Part shown: positions 1-4,522 of the stretch, one piece after another
How the letters are laid out: each line of letters starts with the position of its first letter
How positions within the stretch are numbered: the stretch's first letter is position 1
Assembly (NCBI GenBank): GCA_030620855.1
Contig: JAUXIZ010000025.1
Coordinates: 1 to 6,172 of the forward strand
Direction: 5' to 3'
DNA length: 6,172 bases
DNA from: a candidate division WWE3 bacterium
Lineage (GTDB): Bacteria > Patescibacteriota > WWE3 > 9FT-COMBO-53-11
Notes under the pieces: model-generated
The model's database searches: none
Seen by the model: the letters and a program-made list of their open reading frames with translations, nothing else
Told to the model about the DNA's origin: nothing
Made by a program: the position numbers and the translations under genes

Positions 1-233
1 ATACCATCAAAATTAATTTCCGAAAGGTCGGGGCCCCAACCGGGCATGGATTTTTTATTAAAAATCCCAAGAGCGTGCAGCCGCAACTTGCGCATCCAAT
101 CCGGTTCGGACTTGGAGTAAGATATCTCCTCTACAACTTTAGCGGACAACCCTTTTTGTGATTTAAAAACGTATTCCTCCGGATCCGAAAACCCGTAGCG
201 GTAATCGCTGAAAGGTTTGAGGTTTTTAGTCAT
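1..233 (-). CDS. sufB: SufB, Fe-S cluster scaffold subunit (N-terminal part, cut by window edge)
   Basis: SufB is the cytosolic scaffold of the SUF system, working with SufC and SufD to build Fe-S clusters. The 77 visible residues begin MTKNLKPFSDYRYGF and include KGLSAKVVEEIS (28-38), SEPDWMRKLRL (42-52), then MPGWGPDLSEINFD (63-76). This matches the conserved SufB N-terminus (KGL..EVV..IS, EPEWM, PMP.WGPDLS.I). The ATG at 233 overlaps the sufC stop as ATGA, which suggests translational coupling; no well-placed Shine-Dalgarno site is visible, the nearest G-run being too far upstream. The rest of the gene lies beyond position 1, so the catalytic core cannot be judged. SufD is the alternative, but this N-terminal signature is typical of SufB. 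Confidence 0.93.
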   Translation of the reverse strand, partial: MTKNLKPFSDYRYGFSDPEEYVFKSQKGLSAKVVEEISYSKSEPDWMRKLRLHALGIFNKKSMPGWGPDLSEINFDG

Positions 234-973
234 TTGTAGTCTTTATACCCCCTTTTCTCCAAACGGACCGCAAGCTTCGCATCTCCGGATTCGACAATCT
301 TTCCGCCTAACATAACGTGTACAAAGTCGGGCTTCAAGTGCTGGAGGATCTTCTGGTAATGGGTTATAACCAAAACACCTGATCCTCCCTTTGCCAAAGC
401 AGAGATCTTTTGAGCAATAAGGCGCAGGGCATCAACATCCAAACCGGAATCTATTTCGTCAAACACAGGAAACCTCGGAGAAAGCATCATCGCTTGTAGA
501 ACCTCAGAGCGCTTTTTCTCCCCGCCGGAGAAACTCACATTAACCGACCGTCTAAGAAAATCTTCATCTAAACCAATTTCTTCAGAAATCTTTTTTAAGT
601 CCTTTAAGAGGGTTGATGGGGGCAACTTTCTCCCTTGCTCTTGCATTGCCGTCTTAAGGAAATTAAATACAGAAACCCCTTCTGTCCCAACCGGGTGCTG
701 AAAGGCCAAAAATAAGCCAGCTTTTGCCCGATCCTCCGGATCGAGAGCAGCGATATCTTTGCGGCCCAAAAAAACCTTGCCTTTTGTAATCTTGTACCCC
801 GGATGCCCTGCCAAAGCAAGAGCCAACGTAGATTTTCCGGAACCATTAGGCCCCATTAGAGCGTGCACCTCTCCGGGCTTAATCACCAAATCCACCCCGT
901 TGAGGATTCTGATCCCATCCGCAGAAACGTGCAGATTCTCTATTTTTAAATTGGGTTTAGCTTTCTGTGCCAC
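230..973 (-). CDS. sufC: SufC, ABC-type ATPase of the SUF Fe-S assembly complex
   Basis: Cytosolic ATPase that powers SufBC(D) during Fe-S cluster assembly. The 247-aa protein has Walker A GPNGSGKST (41-49), the Q-loop in LAFQHPVGTEG (89-99), the SufC-type signature FSGGEKKR (148-155), Walker B ending in DE (172-173), D-loop SGLD (176-179) and the switch His in THYQ (205). IDSGLD and GGEKKR are characteristic of SufC as opposed to other ABC ATPases. I place the start at the GTG at 973 (VAQKAKPN...), which lies just after the stop of the preceding gene at 978 and gives the usual family length of about 250 aa. A TTG at 976 is an alternative. The longer reading from 1054 would add 27 residues that are only an overlap with the upstream gene. 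No clear SD is present, so initiation is probably coupled to the upstream gene. Confidence 0.95.
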   Translation of the reverse strand: MAQKAKPNLKIENLHVSADGIRILNGVDLVIKPGEVHALMGPNGSGKSTLALALAGHPGYKITKGKVFLGRKDIAALDPEDRAKAGLFLAFQHPVGTEGVSVFNFLKTAMQEQGRKLPPSTLLKDLKKISEEIGLDEDFLRRSVNVSFSGGEKKRSEVLQAMMLSPRFPVFDEIDSGLDVDALRLIAQKISALAKGGSGVLVITHYQKILQHLKPDFVHVMLGGKIVESGDAKLAVRLEKRGYKDYK

Positions 974-977
974 CAAA

Positions 978-1271
978 CTAAAAAACGCCCAGCTCGGCTT
1001 TTGCATCCTCAGACATCTTTGATATATCCCAAGGCGGATTCCAAACCACATCAACCTTTGCTTCCTTTATGCCTTTAACAGATTCGGCAGCTTTTTTCAC
1101 GTCCTTCACAAGCTGAGGGAGATAAGGACAAAACGGAGTAGTTGCCGTCATGGCAACTGCCGCTTTTGAGCCGGAACTTGTAGCTTTGTAGATAATCCCA
1201 AGATCAACCACATTTATACCAAGCTCGGGGTCGTCAACTTTTTTTAGGGCGTTAAGAATTTTTTCTTTCAT
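978..1271 (-). CDS. DUF59/MIP18-family Fe-S assembly factor (SufT-like)
   Basis: Small single-domain MIP18 (DUF59) protein of 97 aa, a family tied to Fe-S cluster maturation or transfer. The hallmarks are DPELGINVVDLGIIY (14-28), TTPFCPY with the conserved Cys48 in a T-x-x-x-C-P context, and a C-terminal WNPPWDISKMSEDAKAELG (77-95), which matches the usual W.P.W....MS..A...LG ending. The gene sits between the Rrf2 regulator, which it overlaps by 20 bp, and sufC, which starts within a few bases of its stop. Encoding inside the suf operon supports a SufT-like role, although the biochemical activity of these small bacterial DUF59 proteins is only partly defined. The upstream SD is weak (GTGAAAA), in line with coupled translation. 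Confidence 0.92.
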   Translation of the reverse strand: MKEKILNALKKVDDPELGINVVDLGIIYKATSSGSKAAVAMTATTPFCPYLPQLVKDVKKAAESVKGIKEAKVDVVWNPPWDISKMSEDAKAELGVF

Positions 1272-1704
1272 TTTTCACGGATAATGGTAGAAGCTTATGA
1301 GGACTCTGCTTCACTAGATCAGCCAAAGTTATTTCCCGAAGAGTCTTGTGTATGTGCTTCTGTAAGACCAGCCAAAAGTCATGAGTCATGCACTTTGGAG
1401 AAGACACGCACTTCCCTCCCTGACAGGTAACTATCTGCAAGGGGCCTTCTGCCGCCTCTAAAACCTCGATAACGCTTATACGGTTAGGTTCGCGAGTGAG
1501 AAAGTAACCTCCATCCTTTCCCCGCTTTGCAGACACAAGGTGGGCTCGCCTGAGATCCAGAGCTATCTGCTCTAAAAACGCTTGCGGAAGATTAAAGAAA
1601 GAAGCAATTTCCGAAATAGGCTTGGGATCGGATCCGGAGTAATCGGCTAAAAAGATCGTTAAAAGTAACCCGTAGTCTCCGCGAGAAGTAAGGAATTTTG
1701 GCAT
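1252..1704 (-). CDS. Rrf2/IscR-family transcriptional regulator of the suf operon
   Basis: A 150-aa winged-helix Rrf2 repressor. The N-terminal half holds the helix-turn-helix: MPKFLTSRGDYGLL (1-14), ISEIASFFNLPQAFLEQI (30-47) and the wing KRGKDGGYFL (60-69), equivalent to the RGPGGGY wing of IscR. Cysteines 94, 99 and 105 followed by His108 resemble the 3Cys/1His [2Fe-2S] ligand set of IscR, so the protein can plausibly sense Fe-S status; the spacing between the first two Cys is one residue shorter than in E. coli IscR. It is the first gene of the SUF operon, which suggests feedback control of itself and the genes behind it. An AGGA lies 11 bases before the ATG, slightly far for an SD. Function as the SUF regulator is inferred from family and position. 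Confidence 0.9.
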   Translation of the reverse strand: MPKFLTSRGDYGLLLTIFLADYSGSDPKPISEIASFFNLPQAFLEQIALDLRRAHLVSAKRGKDGGYFLTREPNRISVIEVLEAAEGPLQIVTCQGGKCVSSPKCMTHDFWLVLQKHIHKTLREITLADLVKQSPHKLLPLSVKNERKNS

Positions 1705-1710
1705 TCTTAA

Positions 1711-1739
1711 TTAATTCCTATCAAATTACTATGAATTAA
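1711..1739. promoter_or_regulatory. Candidate operator: 29-bp dyad upstream of the Rrf2 gene
   Basis: Perfect 7-bp inverted arms TTAATTC (1711-1717) and GAATTAA (1733-1739) flank a 15-bp AT-rich spacer, 7 bp in front of the regulator ATG on the minus strand. Rrf2 proteins bind dyads of this overall size near their own promoters. The arms are all A/T except one base, so chance is not excluded, and I see no convincing -35/-10 pair for the operon around it. Confidence 0.35.
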
Positions 1740-1767
1740 ACAATTGCCCTATAATCATTGAGTTGAC

Positions 1768-1799
1768 AAAAAGAAACCCCAAACTTACTGTTCGGGGTT
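1768..1799 (-). terminator. Rho-independent terminator of the 221-aa gene
   Basis: Arms 1775-1784 and 1790-1799 (10 bp with one mismatch, built on CCCC/GGGG) enclose a 5-nt loop. On the minus strand they are followed by TCTTTTT. The stop codon of the gene at 1785 lies in the loop, and its last codons form the promoter-proximal arm. The terminator separates this gene from the SUF operon behind it. Confidence 0.8.
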
Positions 1800-2450
1800 A
1801 AAAGAGGGGATCAACTTGATCAGCTCGTCCAAGAGTTCCTCCCCAGAAATATCCTTATCCACCAAAATCGCCCTCGCTTGATGATCAACTTTTTCAATAA
1901 GCTTCACTAGCCTGTTTTCTTCTTCCTGAGAGCCGCACTGGGCTAAGAGATGCGCAACAACCTCGGCCGAAGGCTCTTCCATATCCTGCACAATGGATAA
2001 GATATACTCCTCCAAAAGCATCTGAAGGCGATTAGACGCTGGGTAGAGAAAATCCGGAAGAGGCTGTTCAGCTCGATCGGCAATAAGAGACTGGCGATAC
2101 CCAGTCTCATTATCAGTGATGAAATTGAGAATTTCGTCGATACCTACGAAAAGCTCCCTAAGCGAGTCCGGACGCAGGGGCTGCCCGTCATAAGCAAGTT
2201 CAATAGAACGCGAAAGGCAAAGTATAAACCGGGCCGCACTGCCCGATATGAGGCCTTGCAACTCCTCCGCATCAATTCCTGCTGATTCCTCTAACTGGGA
2301 AACAAACTCCGGAGAAAAGGCAATAATAGACCAACCTGAATCGCTTTCATCGTCGTCAACATCGCTCATTCCGGCAAGATGTACCCAAGCGTAGGTTTCC
2401 AAATCCTTAAGAGCTCTTTTCTTAACAGTCTCGTCAGGTTCTGTAAACAT
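1785..2450 (-). CDS. Unrecognised acidic 221-aa cytosolic protein
   Basis: I do not recognise this protein. It is probably real: it is open for 221 codons, has a strong SD (AAAGGAGAG, about 7 bases before the ATG) and ends at a good terminator. It is strongly acidic, with a D/E cluster at about 30-37 (DVDDDESD), and has no signal peptide or membrane segment. Most of it looks alpha-helical: predicted amphipathic helices around 45-85, 95-115, 140-160 and a C-terminal stretch (175-215) rich in EEE, KLIEKV and ELLDELIKL. No catalytic motif or metal-binding cluster stands out. It is transcribed in the same direction as the SUF operon but separated from it by the terminator, so a link to Fe-S assembly is not supported beyond adjacency. 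Confidence 0.75.
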   Translation of the reverse strand: MFTEPDETVKKRALKDLETYAWVHLAGMSDVDDDESDSGWSIIAFSPEFVSQLEESAGIDAEELQGLISGSAARFILCLSRSIELAYDGQPLRPDSLRELFVGIDEILNFITDNETGYRQSLIADRAEQPLPDFLYPASNRLQMLLEEYILSIVQDMEEPSAEVVAHLLAQCGSQEEENRLVKLIEKVDHQARAILVDKDISGEELLDELIKLIPSFNPEQ

Positions 2451-2495
2451 CGGTTTCTCTCCTTTCCGACGTGCTTTTCGCTCAGGATACCATGA

Positions 2496-2501
2496 TAGAA
2501 T
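2496..2501 (+). promoter_or_regulatory. Possible -10 box for the tRNA-Gln gene
   Basis: TAGAAT (5 of 6 matches to TATAAT) lies about 38 bases before the tRNA 5' end, which would give a leader of about 30 nt. No good -35 hexamer lies 16-18 bp upstream, so this is tentative. Confidence 0.25.
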
Positions 2502-2538
2502 TTGTTTTGCTAGGACTTAGATAGGTTGATACTTGTAT

Positions 2539-2612
2539 TGGGAGGTGGTGTAACGGTAGCACAATGGGTTCTGGATCCATTAATCCTGGTTCGAATCCAG
2601 GCCTCCCAGCCA
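2539..2612 (+). tRNA. tRNA-Gln (anticodon CUG), CCA encoded
   Basis: All cloverleaf elements can be folded by eye: acceptor TGGGAGG (2539-2545) with CCTCCCA (2602-2608); D-arm GTGT...GCAC with GG in its 7-nt loop; anticodon arm ATGGG-TTCTGGA-TCCAT with anticodon CTG at 2571-2573; a 4-nt variable loop; T-arm CCTGG-TTCGAAT-CCAGG; discriminator G and an encoded CCA. The weak U1-A72 first pair and G73 fit bacterial tRNA-Gln identity. It reads CAG codons. The 3' end runs directly into a copy of the dispersed repeat. Confidence 0.95.
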
Positions 2613-2644
2613 AGTTGCGCACCCTAAGGCGACCAAGGCGGGTC
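2608..2644 (+). repeat. Dispersed repeat copy A (overlaps tRNA-Gln 3' end)
   Basis: The 29-bp core 2608-2636 (AGCCAAGTTG..CACCC..AGGCGACCAA) matches copy C at 24 of 29 positions and copy D at 21 of 29, without gaps. It is followed by GGCGGGTC (2637-2644), which recurs at the left edge of copy B. Its first five bases (AGCCA) are the discriminator region and CCA of the tRNA. Confidence 0.7.
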
Positions 2645-2711
2645 ATCCACTCACCTATTTTGGTTTTCGAAGAAGACTTAATATGGCTCGGCATTGCTCA
2701 CCACCTTGGGC

Positions 2712-2725
2712 TATAATCGGAGGAG
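2712..2725 (+). promoter_or_regulatory. Perfect -10 box abutting the obg Shine-Dalgarno site
   Basis: TATAAT (2712-2717) is followed two bases later by GGAGGAG (2719-2725), the SD that fixes the obg start at 2734. A possible -35, TCGGCA (2688-2693), sits 18 bp upstream. A transcript from this box would start at or inside the SD and have a leader of only about 10 nt. The SD is convincing; use of the promoter is uncertain. Confidence 0.45.
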
Positions 2726-2733
2726 TATTTTAT

Positions 2734-3696
2734 ATGTTAATTGATGAGGTAACAATTAAAGTAAATGCCGGTAATGGCGGAAGGGGGGCAGTTGCGTTCA
2801 ATAAGAATTTAATGAGCTTAGGGCCGACAGGCGGAAGCGGTGGCAATGGTGGTAGCGTTTATTTTGAAGGTGTTTCTGACTTAAAATCACTAAGTAAATT
2901 TAGATATAGAAAAAATATAAATGCTAATAATGGCGCGGTTGGAGGGGAACAATTTCGTGACGGCCCAAATGGAGAAGATCTAACGATAAAAATTCCTGTC
3001 GGAACTGTAATCTCTAAAATAGAGACAAACGAAACTAACGAAATATTAAAAATTGGCGATAAGATACTAATTACCAAAGGTGGGAAGGGTGGAAAAGGGA
3101 ATTTTCGCTTTCGGTCTTCTAGAAATACTTCTCCAAAACAGTTTCAAGAGGGCCTGACCGGAGAATACACCACCGTAAAACTGGAACTTAAACTTATCGC
3201 CGATGTAGGTTTTATCGGTTTACCGAACGCTGGGAAATCCAGTTTGCTAAATGAGCTCACCAAAGCACAAAGTAAGGTCGCGAATTACCCTTTCACAACC
3301 TTAGAACCAAATTTAGGAGCATATTATGAAATTATACTTGCGGATATTCCGGGACTTATCGAAGGCGCGTCTTCCGGCAAAGGATTGGGAATAAAATTCC
3401 TCCGCCACATTGAGCGTACAAAGATACTTTTCCATTTAATTTCCGCGGAATCGGAAGATCCAGTCAAAGATTACAAAACAATCAGGAAGGAACTCGAAAC
3501 GTACAGTAAGGAGCTCGTAAATAAAACCGAATACGTATTTTTAAGTAAGAGCGATATGGTAGAGCCGAGAGATCTGAAAAAGAAAATCACTAAGATAAAG
3601 AAAACTAATAAAAATGTTTTCCCAGTTTCGATTCATGACTGGGAAAGCTTAAAAAAAGTAAAAAAGATCTTAAACGAGATTAAGGCGGGAAAATAA
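2734..3696 (+). CDS. obg: Obg/CgtA GTPase (ribosome assembly)
   Basis: Essential Obg-family GTPase acting in large ribosomal subunit maturation and growth control. The 320-aa protein has the glycine-rich Obg fold at residues 1-157 (GNGGRGAVAFNK, GPTGGSGGNGGSV, GGKGGKGN), followed by the G domain: G1 GLPNAGKSS (162-170), switch I YPFTTLEPN (185-193) and G3 DIPGLIEGAS (204-213). G4 reads SKSD (271-274) in place of NKxD, and G5 is weak (VSIHD, 298-302). It ends right after the G domain and lacks the C-terminal OCT extension found in many homologues. The ATG at 2734 follows GGAGGAG by 8 bases and begins with the family-typical hydrophobic strand MLIDEVTIKV; an upstream in-frame ATG at 2683 would add an unlikely leader. 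The gene is AT-rich: 2881-2940 has only 14 G/C in 60. Confidence 0.96.
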   Translation: MLIDEVTIKVNAGNGGRGAVAFNKNLMSLGPTGGSGGNGGSVYFEGVSDLKSLSKFRYRKNINANNGAVGGEQFRDGPNGEDLTIKIPVGTVISKIETNETNEILKIGDKILITKGGKGGKGNFRFRSSRNTSPKQFQEGLTGEYTTVKLELKLIADVGFIGLPNAGKSSLLNELTKAQSKVANYPFTTLEPNLGAYYEIILADIPGLIEGASSGKGLGIKFLRHIERTKILFHLISAESEDPVKDYKTIRKELETYSKELVNKTEYVFLSKSDMVEPRDLKKKITKIKKTNKNVFPVSIHDWESLKKVKKILNEIKAGK

Positions 3697-3763
3697 GAAG
3701 CATATTTCTATATGACCCCATCAAACATCTGCCGCACTTTTTTATACTGCCCTCTCACCGGTT

Positions 3764-3785
3764 AGCGAATCGGTTGCAATTCGCT
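3764..3785. repeat. Perfect 7-bp inverted repeat downstream of obg
   Basis: AGCGAAT (3764-3770) and ATTCGCT (3779-3785) enclose an 8-nt loop. No T-run follows on the plus strand, so it is not a standard terminator for obg. The 3697-3800 gap otherwise shows a weak CATAT/ATATG hairpin near 3702-3715 and a T6 run at 3738-3743 without a stem before it. Confidence 0.45.
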
Positions 3786-3803
3786 GGCGTAAAGTAAAGA
3801 TAG

Positions 3804-3849
3804 GGCGGGTCCAGACCAAAACGCTCAGCCAACTTGTACACCTCAGCGA
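3804..3849 (+). repeat. Dispersed repeat copy B
   Basis: Left half GGCGGGTCCAGACC (3804-3817) and core from 3827 (AGCCAACTTGTACACC). It matches copy C at 15 of 16 core positions, copy D at 18 of 23 around CTCAGCCAA, and copy E at 24 of 33 positions from GGGTCCAGA onward. Its 3' end runs into the A-tract of the adjacent minus-strand terminator, and the last part of the core is missing. Confidence 0.7.
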
Positions 3850-3883
3850 AAAAAACAGGTCCGAACTGGTGTTTCGGACCTGT
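3849..3883 (-). terminator. Strong Rho-independent terminator of the small membrane-protein operon
   Basis: Perfect 11-bp arms, ACAGGTCCGAA (3855-3865) and its complement (3873-3883), flank a 7-nt loop. Seven consecutive T follow on the minus strand (3849-3855). It lies just after the stop of the 52-aa ORF at 3905. Confidence 0.9.
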
Positions 3884-3904
3884 GTAAAAGCTGGTGTTCA
3901 AGAA

Positions 3905-4063
3905 TTAATATGCTCCGATCAGGAAAAGCAAAAAGTTCAACGCAACGATGAAACCCACCACTGCAACGACACCCAAAATCTCAGTGACCTTGCTCAGATT
4001 GTGGTTAGGTGCTCTGATGCTACCCAAGGCTGTAAAGAGCAAGACGGCTGTGAAGATTCCCAT
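3905..4063 (-). CDS. Small two-helix membrane protein, 52 aa, unrecognised
   Basis: Not recognised. The 52 residues hold two hydrophobic segments, about 2-15 (GIFTAVLLFTALGS) and 28-49 (EILGVVAVVGFIVALNFLLFLI), joined by a short polar loop, so it should sit in the cytoplasmic membrane. Two adjacent ATG codons exist; I prefer the second (4063) because AAAGGAG then lies 6 bases away, while the first (4066) has only 3. A longer in-frame reading from 4105 overlaps the preceding gene and would place charged residues before the first helix. It lies 17 bp after the 67-aa ORF and just before a strong terminator, so it is the second gene of a short operon. The SD, spacing and terminator make it likely to be translated despite its size. 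Confidence 0.7.
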   Translation of the reverse strand: MGIFTAVLLFTALGSIRAPNHNLSKVTEILGVVAVVGFIVALNFLLFLIGAY

Positions 4064-4080
4064 CATGTTCTCCTTTCCGG

Positions 4081-4284
4081 CTAGCTTCGATTGTGAACGG
4101 GACAAGCAACGGCTGGCTGCTTGGTGTAGCAGGTACAGCCACGCTCCAAGTTTCTCCGTCGTATCTCATCCAAGATTTTGTATGCGTCTGGCTGCTTGCT
4201 AAGATCTCTTCTATTGCCAGACCGCAACCCAAAACCAAAAAGAGCCAGTAAGCCAAATACAATAAACCAAATAAGCAATTCCAT
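4081..4284 (-). CDS. Membrane-anchored 67-aa protein with CxC...CxxH motif, unrecognised
   Basis: Not recognised. Residues 3-20 (LLIWFIVFGLLALFGFGL) form one membrane helix, followed by a basic stretch (RSGNRRD), a short helix (AYKILDEIRRRNLE, 34-47) and a tail with Cys50, Cys52, Cys61 and His64. The CxC-x8-CxxH layout looks like a small metal-binding knuckle; this is inference. The positive-inside rule puts the tail in the cytoplasm. The start has a fair SD (GGGAG, about 5 bases before the ATG) and a promoter directly upstream, making it the first gene of a two-gene unit with the 52-aa membrane protein. Confidence 0.68.
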   Translation of the reverse strand: MELLIWFIVFGLLALFGFGLRSGNRRDLSKQPDAYKILDEIRRRNLERGCTCYTKQPAVACPVHNRS

Positions 4285-4311
4285 CTCGTCTCCCTCTCTT
4301 CGATTTCTTAT

Positions 4312-4339
4312 AAGATATCACGGCTCAGGTGAAAGTCAA
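4312..4339 (-). promoter_or_regulatory. Promoter of the small membrane-protein operon
   Basis: Read on the minus strand: -35 TTGACT (4334-4339), a 16-bp spacer, and -10 TATCTT (4312-4317). An alternative TTATAA lies at 4308-4313. The predicted transcript would start about 20 bases before the ATG at 4284. Repeat copy C begins 5 bp beyond the -35 box. Confidence 0.6.
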
Positions 4340-4343
4340 CAAA

Positions 4344-4372
4344 AGCCAACTTGTGCACCCCGAGGTGACCAA
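4344..4372 (+). repeat. Dispersed repeat copy C
   Basis: Core AGCCAACTTG..CACCCC..AGGTGACCAA, 24 of 29 identical to copy A. The left half seen in B and E is absent or too diverged to recognise. It contains a short CACC-CCGA-GGTG hairpin that the other copies do not preserve. It lies between the divergently oriented membrane-protein unit and the helicase gene. Confidence 0.7.
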
Positions 4373-4413
4373 CCCGTAATTATCCTCCTTAATAGATATA
4401 CTACAGGTTTTAT

Positions 4414-4421
4414 GCTAAAAT
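4414..4421 (+). promoter_or_regulatory. Possible extended -10 promoter for the helicase gene
   Basis: TGC-TAAAAT (4413-4421) fits an extended -10 (TGnTAnnnT) but has no good -35 box. It would give a leader of about 95 nt containing a TATCTC/GAGATA inverted repeat (4470-4497, large loop). Nothing else is evident between copy C and the helicase start. Confidence 0.3.
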
Positions 4422-4522
4422 TCATTAACCTATTTTGTGTGATAGATGAATACTGAGCTCTTCTAACGTATCTCGATAATTCATCCGCACTGAGATATTT
4501 AGGAAAGAAAAACAGAGTATTC

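Noticed and set aside
974..1054. N-terminal extension of SufC back to the ATG at 1054
   Set aside because: These 27 residues only overlap the DUF59 gene in another frame, and SufC homologues begin near the GTG at 973.
1750..1768. TATAAT and TTGACA on the plus strand between the regulator and the 221-aa gene
   Set aside because: The hexamers are in the wrong order and only 7 bp apart, and no plus-strand gene follows.
2482..2694. 70-aa minus-strand ORF with a GRPGFEPGL segment
   Set aside because: It is the antisense reading of the tRNA-Gln gene. The GFEPG string is a well-known artefact of translating the T-arm, and no SD supports it.
2683..2733. Upstream ATG of obg at 2683
   Set aside because: The leader covers the -10 and SD sequences. 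The ATG at 2734 has the perfect SD and the conserved Obg N-terminus.
3869..4084. 71-aa plus-strand ORF opposite the small membrane protein
   Set aside because: It begins in the terminator hairpin, lacks an SD, and lies antisense to an ORF with good expression signals.
4344..4378. Repeat C as an integron attC site
   Set aside because: The two CCAAC boxes are direct, not inverted; GTTRRRY cores do not fit, and no integrase is in the window. A cassette role remains only a hypothesis.
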